Positions 1 to 8,967 of a stretch of DNA of 64,000 nt are shown one piece after another (the stretch's first letter is position 1; each line of letters begins with the position of its first letter). Both the position numbers and the translations under genes were made by a program. This stretch comes from Ornithinibacillus salinisoli (GTDB taxonomy: Bacteria > Bacillota > Bacilli > Bacillales > Amphibacillaceae): NCBI RefSeq assembly GCF_042682545.1, contig NZ_JBHUHQ010000016.1, one strand, 5' to 3'. A model generated the notes under the pieces. That model was not told where the DNA came from and did not search any database. It saw nothing but the letters and a program-made list of their open reading frames with translations.

Positions 1-7
1 TATCTAG

Positions 8-297
8 TGTCTAAGAAGAATCATTAGTATTTTTTCTGGATCTCTTGGAAGTTACCAGAATTTTAATGGACAAGAAGTGTTAAATCTTATCAAGCAAGAA
101 CTGTTACATTTAGTTTAGCAGTCACAGATGAATTGGTTGTAGTTTTATCAATGACTTTAACAGATAATTTAACAATGAAAATACACCAATTTGGTACGTT
201 AATTTTAATCATGACAATATCTATTGTCATCTTGCTAAAGGCAGTGCTAATTACTATGTTATTTTTAATTCAAAAAGTCCAAAACGTTGTTATATAA
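8..297 (+). pseudogene. Possible degraded gene remnant at left edge
   Basis: Two overlapping open stretches lack a start and a ribosome binding site. One (8-118) ends a peptide with the look of a normal C-terminus (residues GQEVLNLIKQELLHLV). The other (67-297) reads as hydrophobic sequence suggesting one or two membrane segments. Neither is recognised. They could be the decayed 3' end of a gene beyond the window, or chance open frames in AT-rich DNA. Confidence 0.2.
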
Positions 298-387
298 ATA
301 AAAAGGAACAGACGAAATCATATGCAAATTCGCCTGTTAATTCTAATATTACTTAGCTTTTGAACCTCATAACGGAACCGTTTAATA

Positions 388-413
388 AAAGGTCCCTAAT
401 AGAAGGGACCTTT
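388..413. terminator. Bidirectional terminator downstream of the beta-xylosidase gene
   Basis: A perfect 9-bp stem, AAAGGTCCC paired with GGGACCTTT around an 8-nt loop, lies 27 bp past the stop codon of the minus-strand GH43 gene. A T-rich run follows on the minus strand. Confidence 0.75.
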
Positions 414-439
414 CATTCTTCGTTATTTACTAAGTAATA

Positions 440-2050
440 CTACTTTGTTTCCTTATAAACAAAATAATCAAAATCAGCATGTAAACTACGACCCGAAGTA
501 TCCTGACATTGCATCCCTACAAATGCTCCTGTGAAGAATCCTCCTCCTTGTATATAATCATCAGATAGCTTGTAGGATTCACATGTGACTGGAATTTTTG
601 ACCAGTTTTCACCATCAAAGGAATATGAATATTCATAGATATGTGTTTGAACATCAACACGTAGATGAACATAGTCCACATCGTTTGGTATTTCGATTTC
701 ATTTCCTTTAAGCGGTTGTGCAAATGTAAAATTATCACAAGTTAATAAATCAAGAATCCTTCCTTTATCCTCATGCCATGTTACCTGTAAAGCTGTCCAG
801 TTTTGGGTATTATAATAATTTACTAATCCTGCTTCCTGTTGGAATGATTCTGGGTTAAATGCCACTTTTGTTTCGGCTGTAAAATTAAAATGCTGCCAGC
901 GTCGAGCCACGAATGATTGGGTGAATTTTGATGTTAGTGACTCTTTCCCATAAAGACGTAGATGCCCTGGGTTATCTTTAAGGGAAACAATTTCCTCCCC
1001 TAATGGAATTCGCAATGTTTGGAAGTGTTGGTTCAATGTTTCGCCGTCAAAATCATCCTTCTGATTATAATCTGGATCCCATTTTACTTCTTCGATTTGT
1101 GGCCCTTCTATTTCAACAGATGGCTGGTTGCCTCCAACTACATATGGCCAATCGTTTTTCCATTCTAATCGCTGAATGGCCGTTTCTCTACCAAGTGGGC
1201 AATATCCACGTGGATCGAGTAGAGGTTGGTCTTCTCTTGGCAATGGACGTCCAGTTAAATGAACTAAAAACCATTCATCTGTATGCGTTTGTACGATTGA
1301 AGCATGTCCAGATTTTTGCAATGGATTTCTTGGGTATGGAAACGATGTAATTAATGGATTATCAGTATGTACTTCATATGGTCCCCAAAGATCCTTTGAT
1401 CTTGCTATCGTTGCTTGGTGATCGTATTTTGTTCCACCTTCAGCAGTTAAAAGGTAGTAATACCCATTCATTTTGTATAAGTGTGGTGCTTCGGTTAGTT
1501 TAATATCTGTCCCTTTAAAAATAATTTTAGATTTTCCTACAAGTTTTTGATCATCCACACTATATTCTTGTAGGATTATGCCGTAAAAGTTATGGTTTCC
1601 TACACGGTGATCCCAGAACATATTGACAAAATATTTTTTCCCATCATCATCATGAAATAGTGATGGGTCAAATCCAGAACTGTTCATGTGTATTGGTTCA
1701 GACCACTCACCATCAATGGTGTCACAAGTTACTAGATAGTTATGGCTATCTTTCCATTGACCTTCAGTAACCTTTACATCGGTATAGATCAACCAAAACT
1801 TCCCATCGCTATAAGAAAGTGCTGGTGCCCAAATGCCACCTGAATCTGGATTCCCCATCATATTTAATTGACTTAATCGATTTAGTGGTCTAGAGACAAG
1901 ACGCCAATTTTTTAGGTCTTTTGAATGGTAGATACCTACACCTGGGAACCATTCAAAAGTAGAGACTGCGATATAGTAATCTTCTCCTGCACGGCAAATA
2001 CTTGGATCTGGGTTAAAGCCAGTTAAAATTGGGTTTTGAATTGTAGTCAT
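440..2050 (-). CDS. xynB: GH43 beta-xylosidase
   Basis: Intracellular glycoside hydrolase family 43 enzyme that releases xylose from xylobiose and short xylo-oligosaccharides. It has no signal peptide. The N-terminal beta-propeller (about 1-310) carries the three expected carboxylates: D15 in NPDPS (base), D128 in GFDPSLF (pKa modulator) and E187 in LTEAPH (acid). A C-terminal beta-sandwich follows (about 330-536), and 536 residues is the usual length of bacterial XynB. A GTG at 2062 is in frame, but it lies inside the AAAGGTGG ribosome binding site, so the ATG at 2050 is the better start. The gene is codirectional with xylR and downstream of it. Some GH43 members also have arabinofuranosidase activity, which the sequence cannot exclude. 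Confidence 0.93.
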   Translation of the reverse strand: MTTIQNPILTGFNPDPSICRAGEDYYIAVSTFEWFPGVGIYHSKDLKNWRLVSRPLNRLSQLNMMGNPDSGGIWAPALSYSDGKFWLIYTDVKVTEGQWKDSHNYLVTCDTIDGEWSEPIHMNSSGFDPSLFHDDDGKKYFVNMFWDHRVGNHNFYGIILQEYSVDDQKLVGKSKIIFKGTDIKLTEAPHLYKMNGYYYLLTAEGGTKYDHQATIARSKDLWGPYEVHTDNPLITSFPYPRNPLQKSGHASIVQTHTDEWFLVHLTGRPLPREDQPLLDPRGYCPLGRETAIQRLEWKNDWPYVVGGNQPSVEIEGPQIEEVKWDPDYNQKDDFDGETLNQHFQTLRIPLGEEIVSLKDNPGHLRLYGKESLTSKFTQSFVARRWQHFNFTAETKVAFNPESFQQEAGLVNYYNTQNWTALQVTWHEDKGRILDLLTCDNFTFAQPLKGNEIEIPNDVDYVHLRVDVQTHIYEYSYSFDGENWSKIPVTCESYKLSDDYIQGGGFFTGAFVGMQCQDTSGRSLHADFDYFVYKETK

Positions 2051-2088
2051 GTTAAATTCCACCTTTTATATGTTATTTTTTTAAAAAA

Positions 2089-2104
2089 AGTATGCGCTTT
2101 CTTA
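2089..2104 (-). promoter_or_regulatory. Probable cre (CcpA) site upstream of xynB
   Basis: On the minus strand AGAAAGCGCATACT fits the catabolite-responsive element pattern with its central GCGC core and lies about 40 bp before the xynB start. It suggests glucose repression of the beta-xylosidase gene independent of xylR transcription. Assigned from the consensus only. Confidence 0.5.
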
Positions 2105-2121
2105 TTTGATTATTAAATCCC

Positions 2122-2160
2122 CTATGACTTTAATATGATAAAATCATAGGGTTATATTTT
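2122..2160. terminator. Hairpin between xylR and xynB
   Basis: An inverted repeat (CCCTATGA with TCATAGGG) lies just past the xylR stop codon. The T-run is on the plus-strand side, so for the xylR transcript it is a weak terminator or attenuator at best. It separates the xylR message from the cre-bearing xynB promoter region. Confidence 0.45.
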
Positions 2161-2164
2161 TTTA

Positions 2165-3373
2165 CTATAACTCAATAACTTTTAATTTTTTCATTTCACT
2201 CATGAAAAAGTTTTCAACTGAAAAAGCTGCAACACCTAACGCGCTGGAGTGGGTAGACAATTCGGCAAAATTTATTTGTAAATCTTGTTGCTGAAACCAT
2301 AATGTTTGTTTGACCATCCGATTTTTTAGTGGCTCTGTTAGCCACTCTTCTGCGGAAGCCATTCGATTTCCAATGATTACTTGTTCCGGATTAAATGTGT
2401 TTATAATGTTATTGATCCCAATTCCCAAATAATCACCGATTTGTGTAAAAAGTTTAATTGCATCTGACTGTCCATGTTCAGCAATTGTTATTAAACTCTC
2501 TAGTGATAGTTCTTCCATTGGTATTTCCGTTATATGTGACTTTTCTGCGTTTTTTATTAAAGCTTGTTCAGATGCATATAGTTCCCAGCATCCTTCATTA
2601 CCACAGCGGCATTTTGTTCCACCTGTTTCAATGGTCATGTGACCTAACTCACCCGAGAATCCATTTTTACCCTTATATAAATGGCCATTTAAGATAAGAC
2701 CAACACCAATTCCAATACCGACACTGACATAAACAATGTGGTTGAAATCTTTTCCGACACCAAATTTTTTCTCGCCATATGCTCCTGCATTTGCTTCATT
2801 TTCAATCATGACAGGGAGGTCATATTTCTCTTCCAACACCGTTTGTAAATCTACATTTTTCCAACCTAAGTTTGGAGCAAGTAGTATCTCTCCGCTTTTA
2901 CTTACTGTACCTGGAACACCTATTCCGATTCCAATCACACCGTATGGACTTAGCGGTGCATGATCCATTAAATCATTAACGATTTCAAATAATTTTATTT
3001 CAATTTCTTCATAGGATAAGTTCTTAAACTTTACTAACTTTTCATGACAGATAGTACCTTCAAGATCTGTCAAAACCCCTAGTATATAATTAACCCCTAA
3101 GTCAATACCTATGGAGTAACCAGCTTGTTGATTAAAAAGCAACATGACTGGTCTTCTTCCACCGTTCGATTCACCTGGACCAGATTCATAAATAAGTTTT
3201 TCTTCTAAAAGATCGCTTACTAAAGACGATACGGTTCCTTTATTTAATCCTGTTAAGCTAGCTATATCTGCCCTGGAAATAGGGGAGTGAGTGCGAATAG
3301 TTGTTAAAACTAAAGATTTATTTTCTTTTTTAACAACATGTTGATTCCATGTTTTATTTTTTTTCATCTTCAT
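2165..3373 (-). CDS. xylR: Xylose-responsive ROK-family repressor XylR
   Basis: DNA-binding repressor of the xylose genes, released by xylose. A winged helix-turn-helix (about 32-62, PISRADIASLTGLNKG region) is followed by a ROK sugar-kinase-like domain. That domain has the glycine-rich phosphate motif IGIDLGVN near residue 88 and the ROK zinc-type cluster H245, C255, C257 and C262. The length of 402 is near that of Bacillus XylR (about 350-390). The gene is divergent from the ABC importer and between the beta-xylosidase and importer genes. Two 25-bp palindromes of the same design (3495-3519, 7510-7534) are the likely operators. Other ROK repressors such as NagC have the same architecture, so the XylR call rests largely on context. 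Confidence 0.93.
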   Translation of the reverse strand: MKMKKNKTWNQHVVKKENKSLVLTTIRTHSPISRADIASLTGLNKGTVSSLVSDLLEEKLIYESGPGESNGGRRPVMLLFNQQAGYSIGIDLGVNYILGVLTDLEGTICHEKLVKFKNLSYEEIEIKLFEIVNDLMDHAPLSPYGVIGIGIGVPGTVSKSGEILLAPNLGWKNVDLQTVLEEKYDLPVMIENEANAGAYGEKKFGVGKDFNHIVYVSVGIGIGVGLILNGHLYKGKNGFSGELGHMTIETGGTKCRCGNEGCWELYASEQALIKNAEKSHITEIPMEELSLESLITIAEHGQSDAIKLFTQIGDYLGIGINNIINTFNPEQVIIGNRMASAEEWLTEPLKNRMVKQTLWFQQQDLQINFAELSTHSSALGVAAFSVENFFMSEMKKLKVIEL

Positions 3374-3440
3374 CGACTCTCTCTCAATTGAAATTTTAAA
3401 AAATGGATTATTCTACCCTGTAGGATGAAGCTACAAGCTT

Positions 3441-3457
3441 AATAAAAGCGTTTTATT
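3441..3457. promoter_or_regulatory. Probable cre site in the xylR / importer intergenic region
   Basis: AATAAAAGCGTTTTATT is a near-perfect palindrome that fits the CcpA cre consensus. It lies just upstream of the importer promoter (TTACAG at 3461, TATTAT at 3485), so it could mediate glucose repression of the importer, of xylR, or of both. Confidence 0.55.
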
Positions 3458-3460
3458 TAG

Positions 3461-3519
3461 TTACAGTATAACATTATATGAAACTATTATAAACTTAGTT
3501 TATCCACTAGACAAACGAT
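3461..3519 (+). promoter_or_regulatory. SigA-type promoter with XylR operator ahead of the ABC importer
   Basis: A -35 TTACAG (3461-3466) and a -10 TATTAT (3485-3490) are 18 bp apart. An operator at 3495-3519 begins 4 bp past the -10: half-sites TTAGTTTATCC and AGACAAACGAT separated by 3 bp. The design (11+3+11) matches the xylA operator at 7510-7534. A repressor bound here would block transcription start. Confidence 0.65.
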
Positions 3520-3592
3520 CTGTTTTTTGTTATTCTTATCATGAACTTAAATCTAAGCATCAAACAAACTAAATAGTAGGGGGTATTTTGTA

Positions 3593-4894
3593 ATGAAGAA
3601 TAAGAAAGCGATTACATTTTTTGTGGCTATTTTGTTTACTGTTTTAGTACTTGCTGGCTGTGGAGCAGATGGAGATGACACTTCGAACACGTCTGGTGAC
3701 ACAAAAACGGTAAAGTTTATGCACCTTTGGCCAGAAGGTAGCTCTAAAACGCATAATGAAATTGTAAGCGAAATCATTGCAGATTTTGAAGACCAAAATG
3801 AAGGCGTTGAAATTGAACTAGAAGTATTAAGTAATGAGCAGTATAAAGATAAAATCCAAGTATTATCAACATCTGATGAATTACCTGATGTAGGAATGAC
3901 TTGGGCTGCTGGTTATTTAGAACCTTATGTTGAAGGAAACAAATTTGCTCCTTTAGATGACCTTCTTGAAGGAGATTTAAAAGATCAGTTTGTATCTGGA
4001 ACAGCGGAAGCTTATGAAATTGATGGAAGCACATATGGTCTTCCTTTAGAATTAAACATTGCAACAGTTTTCTATAATAAAGCAATTTTTGAAGAGTATG
4101 GTCTTGAAGCACCTGAAACATATGAAGAATTACAAAACGTGATTCAAACACTTAATGACAACGGTGTTGCCCCAATTGCGCTTGGTAATAAGGACCGTTG
4201 GACAGGTTCTTTATGGTATATGTATCTAGCTGACCGCATTGGTGGTAGTGACGTGTTAACAAACGCTATTAATCGTTCTGGAACTTTTGAAGACCCAGCA
4301 TTAGTTGACGCAGCAGATAAGGTTCAAGAATTGGTAGATATGGATTCTTTTATAAAAGGATTTAATGGATTAGCAGATGAAGAAGCAAAAAGTATGTTTA
4401 TGAACGAACAAGCGGCAATGTATTTAATTGCTACATGGGATTTACCAAATTACACAACAAATGAAGATGTACCACAGGAATTAAGAGATTCTGTAGGTTA
4501 CTTTAACTTCCCAACTGTAGAAGGTAACGGGGACAAGAATAGCTTTGTTGGAGGACCAGGGGTTGGACTATTCGTCTCTGAGAACTCTGATGTAAAAGAA
4601 GAAGCAAAAGAATTCGCATCCTACTTTGTTGAGCAATGGGGAGAGAAATCTGTAACACAAGCAGGTGTAATTCCAGCTACTAAGCTAGATGCAGAATCTT
4701 TAGATCTTCCACAAATGTATGTTGATGTGTTAGAAGATTTAAACAATGCTAGTAACCTAACATTATTTGCGGACGTTCAAATGAGCCCAGATACTGCTCA
4801 GGTACACTTAGATATGATTCAAGCAATTTTCGGTAAGGAAGTAACTCCTGAAGAATTTGCGAAAAAACATGAAGATGCATTATCAGCAGAATAA
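3593..4894 (+). CDS. Extracellular solute-binding lipoprotein of a CUT1 ABC importer (xylo-oligosaccharide type)
   Basis: Membrane-anchored sugar-binding protein of family 1 (MalE-like). It starts with a lipoprotein signal: hydrophobic residues 6-20, then lipobox LAGC with C23 as the lipidated residue. The mature region has the usual two-lobe binding-protein pattern; LPLELNIATVFYNKAIFEEYGL near 145 is typical of the family. At 433 residues it has the standard length. It is the first gene of the importer and has its own promoter and XylR-type operator. Two permease genes follow. The locus has no ATPase gene, so a shared ATPase such as MsmX, encoded elsewhere, is inferred. CUT1 membership and the neighbouring beta-xylosidase favour xylobiose or longer xylo-oligosaccharides over free xylose. 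Confidence 0.87.
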   Translation: MKNKKAITFFVAILFTVLVLAGCGADGDDTSNTSGDTKTVKFMHLWPEGSSKTHNEIVSEIIADFEDQNEGVEIELEVLSNEQYKDKIQVLSTSDELPDVGMTWAAGYLEPYVEGNKFAPLDDLLEGDLKDQFVSGTAEAYEIDGSTYGLPLELNIATVFYNKAIFEEYGLEAPETYEELQNVIQTLNDNGVAPIALGNKDRWTGSLWYMYLADRIGGSDVLTNAINRSGTFEDPALVDAADKVQELVDMDSFIKGFNGLADEEAKSMFMNEQAAMYLIATWDLPNYTTNEDVPQELRDSVGYFNFPTVEGNGDKNSFVGGPGVGLFVSENSDVKEEAKEFASYFVEQWGEKSVTQAGVIPATKLDAESLDLPQMYVDVLEDLNNASNLTLFADVQMSPDTAQVHLDMIQAIFGKEVTPEEFAKKHEDALSAE

Positions 4895-4948
4895 ATTGAC
4901 AAACAGCTAAGTTTTATATAACCAAATGCATTTTTACCAGATAATAAA

Positions 4949-4987
4949 AGAAAAGGACTTATCCTTACATCTGGATAGTCCTTTTCT
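4949..4987 (+). terminator. Intercistronic hairpin after the binding-protein gene
   Basis: A strong stem (AGAAAAGGACT and AGTCCTTTTCT around ATCC/GGAT) lies between the binding-protein gene and the first permease gene. Such partial terminators or 3' stabilisers commonly make binding protein more abundant than permease. Confidence 0.7.
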
Positions 4988-5015
4988 ACTTTAAAATGAT
5001 TGGGGGTTGAATGGT

Positions 5016-5894
5016 ATGAATAAAGTTATGTCCAATAAATGGATTATCGCCTTGTACGTTCTTCCTGCACTTCTGTTAATAGCCGTGCTTATATTTATCC
5101 CATTAATTTTAACGGGGTATTATGGGCTAATGGACTGGGATGGAATAGGTGCGATGAAATTTATCGGCCTAGAAAATTATATAGTTGCCATTCAAGACTT
5201 GAAATTTTGGGATAGCGCATGGCACTCCTTATTACTGGCTATTTTCTCTACATTGAGTTTAATCATTTATTTAGCCATTTCTCTTATTTTAGCTTCAAAA
5301 ATAAAAGGTGCTGACCTATTGAGGAAAATTTACCTTATCCCAATGCTACTTTCTTCTGTTGCAATCGCTCAGCTTTGGATTAAAGTATATAACCCATCAA
5401 ATGGTATGTTAAATCATATTCTGATGGCAGTTGGAATTGAAAATCCTCCAGCATGGTTGGCAAATACATCCATTGTGTTATTTGCGATATTCATTCCAAT
5501 ATTATGGCAATATGCTGGTTTCTACATTTTAATTTATTATGCAGCATTGAAGAATATTCCCGAGTCTATTATAGAAGCTGCGAAAATTGATGGTGCTTCA
5601 CCAATCCAAATAGCTTATCGAATAAAGCTGCCATTAATTATGGGAGTTGTCAAAGTTACGATCGTACTAGCTGTTGTGGGATCATTGAAATACTTTGATT
5701 TGATTTATGTTATGACTGGTGGCGGACCAAACGGTGCAAGTGAAGTTATGGCATCCTACATGTATAAACTAGCCTTTTCAAGTAATGACTTTGGATACGG
5801 TAGTGCAATTGGGTTCTTGTTACTAATTATTACACTTATCGTTACAATAATTGTTCGTAAAGTCACAGCTACTAAGGAAGAAGTTCAATATTAA
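5016..5894 (+). CDS. CUT1 ABC sugar permease, MalF-like
   Basis: Inner-membrane permease half of the importer, with about six membrane segments. It carries the cytoplasmic EAA loop (EAAKIDGASPIQIAYRIKLP), which docks the ATPase. A TTG at 5007 overlaps the GGGGGT ribosome binding site, so the ATG at 5016, spaced 8-9 nt, is the likelier start and gives 292 residues. It pairs with the next gene to form the heterodimeric channel. Substrate is inferred from context as xylo-oligosaccharides. Confidence 0.88.
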   Translation: MNKVMSNKWIIALYVLPALLLIAVLIFIPLILTGYYGLMDWDGIGAMKFIGLENYIVAIQDLKFWDSAWHSLLLAIFSTLSLIIYLAISLILASKIKGADLLRKIYLIPMLLSSVAIAQLWIKVYNPSNGMLNHILMAVGIENPPAWLANTSIVLFAIFIPILWQYAGFYILIYYAALKNIPESIIEAAKIDGASPIQIAYRIKLPLIMGVVKVTIVLAVVGSLKYFDLIYVMTGGGPNGASEVMASYMYKLAFSSNDFGYGSAIGFLLLIITLIVTIIVRKVTATKEEVQY

Positions 5895-5908
5895 GAGGAG
5901 GTTTATAG

Positions 5909-6730
5909 ATGGGAAAGGTAGGTTACTTTTTACTTTATCTTTGCTTAGGTATAGTTGCAGTGTTTCAAATCTTCCCGATTATTTGGTTATTTCTTTTCTC
6001 ATTAAAAGATAACCGTGAAATCTTTTCGGGTTCTCCATTTGCCATGCCATCCGAACTTAGATGGGAAAATTATCTTAAAGTATGGGAAAGTGGTATTGGA
6101 ACGTACTTCTTTAACAGTATTTGGATCACAGTTGTAGCTATTATTTTCACTATATTATTAGCAAGTATGGCTACATTTGCTATCACTAGAATGCAATGGA
6201 AATTTAATAAGTTGGTACTTGGTTTGTTTATGGTAGGATTAATGATCCCTATTCATTCTGCGATTATTCCATTGTTTAGTATGTTTTTAGGTGTGAATTT
6301 AATTGATAATCCTTGGTCAATCGTGATCACTTATACTGCTTACAATTTGCCAATTACCATGATGATTTTACTCGGTTTCTATTACACATTACCACGTGAA
6401 ATAGAAGAAGCAGCTATTATCGATGGATGCTCGATCCACCGAATGTTCTTTAGAATCATCTTACCAATGACAATACCGGTTATGTCTACGACAGTAATTA
6501 TTAATATGATCTATAACTGGAACGAATTTGTATTTGTTAACACATTTATCAGTTCAGATAAATATAAAACACTTACCGTTGGAATTCAGAACTTTATTGG
6601 TCAGTATATGACCGATTGGGGAGCAATTGGAGCTACATTGATCATTAGTGTATTGCCAATTATCCTTGCATTTATTTTCTTTAGCAATAAAGTTGTAGAA
6701 GGAATTTCAGCAAGTGCTGTTAAAGGTTAA
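5909..6730 (+). CDS. CUT1 ABC sugar permease, MalG-like
   Basis: Second inner-membrane subunit of the importer: 273 residues, about six membrane segments, EAA loop EAAIIDGCSIHRMFFRIILP. It starts 14 bp after the first permease behind AAGAGGAGG and is cotranscribed with it. A convergent hairpin follows its stop codon. No ATP-binding subunit gene follows, as is usual for Bacillus CUT1 importers served by MsmX. Confidence 0.88.
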   Translation: MGKVGYFLLYLCLGIVAVFQIFPIIWLFLFSLKDNREIFSGSPFAMPSELRWENYLKVWESGIGTYFFNSIWITVVAIIFTILLASMATFAITRMQWKFNKLVLGLFMVGLMIPIHSAIIPLFSMFLGVNLIDNPWSIVITYTAYNLPITMMILLGFYYTLPREIEEAAIIDGCSIHRMFFRIILPMTIPVMSTTVIINMIYNWNEFVFVNTFISSDKYKTLTVGIQNFIGQYMTDWGAIGATLIISVLPIILAFIFFSNKVVEGISASAVKG

Positions 6731-6735
6731 TAAAA

Positions 6736-6772
6736 TAACCTCACCGTATATGGTACTGGGTGAGGTAGTTCA
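6736..6772. terminator. Convergent terminator between the permease and yesL-like genes
   Basis: Stem ACCTCACC / GGTGAGGT directly after the permease stop codon and just before the stop codon of the minus-strand gene. The T-run is weak on both sides. Confidence 0.5.
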
Positions 6773-6773
6773 T

Positions 6774-7394
6774 TTATTTTGATTCTTGTTTTCTTTGGAT
6801 TTTCTGAAAAGCATGTAAGCAGAGCCACATGGTGATAAATGCATAGGTAATGCTGCCAAAAATAAAGAATAGAGCTGGAATTGCTGTCATGATGAAATAA
6901 ACGAATACAAGGCATAAAATGATTAATAAACTATGAATGGGACTAATCAACATGATTAGAAAAGCATTCTTCAATAGTCTTGCTACTTTTAAGTCATAGT
7001 GCACATAGGTTGGAAAAATATAAAACAAAAGTAAAAGAAATAACAATATGAATGAAAATAATGGAATAGAAGTCCATGATAATAGATTATTCAAGTTGGC
7101 TTGGATATAAAATAAATCAAGACCTACAAGAATTAGCATTATTGTAATAAATATACCTAATTGATTACTTTTAACGAATTCACTTTTAAAGTAATTCCAA
7201 TAGGTTTTAAAAATGGGTAGATCTGGTTTTCCTCGTAACCAATCCCTAACAATGGCAAACATTGCGATAGTAGATGGGAAGAAACCGAAAATGATTCCAC
7301 CAACTAGTGAGAATAAAACCCATAAAAGATTCACATACGCAAATCGGGTGATCCACTCAAAAATGGTATAAAGTATGTTTCCAGCAGAGTTCAA
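6774..7394 (-). CDS. YesL-family (DUF624) membrane protein
   Basis: A 206-residue integral membrane protein with about five hydrophobic segments and the DUF624 N-terminal pattern: a first membrane helix followed by FFPSTIAMFAIVRDWLRG at about 38-55. Members of this family typically lie beside CUT1 oligosaccharide ABC importers, as here, but their biochemical role is not established. It is transcribed opposite to the importer and divergently from xylA, with AGGAGG ahead of its start. A role in carbohydrate uptake is inferred from neighbourhood only. Confidence 0.85.
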   Translation of the reverse strand: MNSAGNILYTIFEWITRFAYVNLLWVLFSLVGGIIFGFFPSTIAMFAIVRDWLRGKPDLPIFKTYWNYFKSEFVKSNQLGIFITIMLILVGLDLFYIQANLNNLLSWTSIPLFSFILLFLLLLFYIFPTYVHYDLKVARLLKNAFLIMLISPIHSLLIILCLVFVYFIMTAIPALFFIFGSITYAFITMWLCLHAFQKIQRKQESK

Positions 7395-7479
7395 AATAAA
7401 AACCTCCTACACTATGAGCTCGGTATATGCGAGTCAGGAGTTGTGATGGTAAGTAGTAACTATTATACGGGAAAATCGT

Positions 7480-7534
7480 TTGTTTTACATTAATCACGTA
7501 AATATTAAGTTAGTTCATCTAATAGACAAACTAA
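7480..7534 (+). promoter_or_regulatory. xylAB promoter and XylR operator
   Basis: A -35 TTGTTT (7480-7485) and a -10 TATTAA (7503-7508) are 17 bp apart. The operator at 7510-7534 has half-sites TTAGTTCATCT and AGACAAACTAA separated by 3 bp, close to the Bacillus XylR box. A weak cre-like sequence (TGAAAACATTTACA, 7557-7570) lies downstream but lacks the central CG. Confidence 0.7.
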
Positions 7535-7608
7535 TATAGCGTTGATATAATTGCTTTGAAAACATTTACATTTTTAAAAATTTCAACTTAAATTTAGGAG
7601 GTACTAAC

Positions 7609-8934
7609 ATGTCCTACTTCAATAACATAAACAAAATTAATTATGAAGGTTCTACATCAACAAATCCATTTGCATTTAAATTCTACAATCCGGAAGAAGT
7701 AATCGGTGGCAAAACGATGGAGGAATATCTCCGATTTGGTGTAGCTTACTGGCATACATTCACAGAAGATCTATCAGATCCATTTGGTAGTGGTACGGCA
7801 ATTCGTACATGGGATAAGTTCTCTGGTATGGATTTAGCTAAAGCACGTGTAGAAGCGGCATTTGAATTTTTTGAGAAATTAGGTGTGCCATATTTCTGCT
7901 TCCATGATGTTGACATTGCTCCAGAGGGAAGTAATTTAAGAGAGTCCAATCAAAATTTAGATACAATTGTAGCGATGATCAAAGATTATATGAAGGATAG
8001 CAAAACGAAGTTACTTTGGAATACCGTAAATAACTTTAGTCATCCTCGCTTTGTTCATGGTGCAGGATCAGCGAATAATGCAGATGTATTTGCATATGCT
8101 GCAGCAAAAGTGAAAAAAGGATTGGAAGTAGGTAAAGAATTAGGTGCGGAAAACTATGTGTTCTGGGGTGGACGTGAAGGCTACGAAACGCTACTAAATA
8201 CAGATATGAAACTTGAAATGGATAACCTAGGTCGTTTCTTCCATATGGCTATCGATTATGCTAAAGAAATTGGTTTTGATGCTCAATTCTTGATTGAACC
8301 AAAACCAAAAGAACCAACTACACATCAGTATGACTTTGATGTTGCTAGTGGATATGCTTTCTTACAGCATTACGATCTACAGGATCACTTCAAATTTAAT
8401 ATTGAAGCAAACCATGCAACACTTGCTGGTCATACTTTCGAGCATGAACTACGCTATGCGCGTGTGAACAATATGCTAGGTTCTGTCGATGCTAACCAAG
8501 GTCATCCTTTATTAGGCTGGGATACAGATGAATTTCCATCTGACTTATATTCCACTACATTAGCAATGTATGAAATTATTAAAAATGGTGGACTTGGAAG
8601 AGGTGGATTAAACTTCGATGCGAAAGTCCGTCGTGGTTCATTTACACCAGAAGATTTATTCCATGCACATATCGCTGGAATGGATAGCTTTGCAGTAGGA
8701 TTAAAGGTTGCTCAGCAGTTAATCGATGACAAAGTACTCGATACTTTTGTGGAAGATCGTTATAGCAGCTTCAAAGATGGAATTGGATTAAATATTGTGG
8801 AAGGAAAAACTAATTTCCACGAGTTGGAAAGTCATGCACTTGGATTAGGAGAAATTAAGCATCAATCCGGACGCTTAGAGTTAATCAAAGCAAACATTAA
8901 CCAGTATTTGTTAAGAGCTTTTGCTGGAGAATAA
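7609..8934 (+). CDS. xylA: Xylose isomerase
   Basis: Cytoplasmic enzyme converting D-xylose to D-xylulose with divalent metal ions. At 441 residues it has the length of class II xylose isomerases. The catalytic pair H99 and D102 is in FHDVD, and the metal/substrate motifs include WGGREGYE (about 185-192), IEPKPKEPTTHQYD and the conserved NIEANHATLAGHTFEHE stretch. Start ATG at 7609 behind TTAGGAGGT. It is followed 33 bp later by xylB. The divergent DUF624 gene and the palindromic operator upstream fit XylR control. Confidence 0.97.
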   Translation: MSYFNNINKINYEGSTSTNPFAFKFYNPEEVIGGKTMEEYLRFGVAYWHTFTEDLSDPFGSGTAIRTWDKFSGMDLAKARVEAAFEFFEKLGVPYFCFHDVDIAPEGSNLRESNQNLDTIVAMIKDYMKDSKTKLLWNTVNNFSHPRFVHGAGSANNADVFAYAAAKVKKGLEVGKELGAENYVFWGGREGYETLLNTDMKLEMDNLGRFFHMAIDYAKEIGFDAQFLIEPKPKEPTTHQYDFDVASGYAFLQHYDLQDHFKFNIEANHATLAGHTFEHELRYARVNNMLGSVDANQGHPLLGWDTDEFPSDLYSTTLAMYEIIKNGGLGRGGLNFDAKVRRGSFTPEDLFHAHIAGMDSFAVGLKVAQQLIDDKVLDTFVEDRYSSFKDGIGLNIVEGKTNFHELESHALGLGEIKHQSGRLELIKANINQYLLRAFAGE

Positions 8935-8967
8935 GGTCATTATCATTGCTGAAGATGAGGTGCTGAT

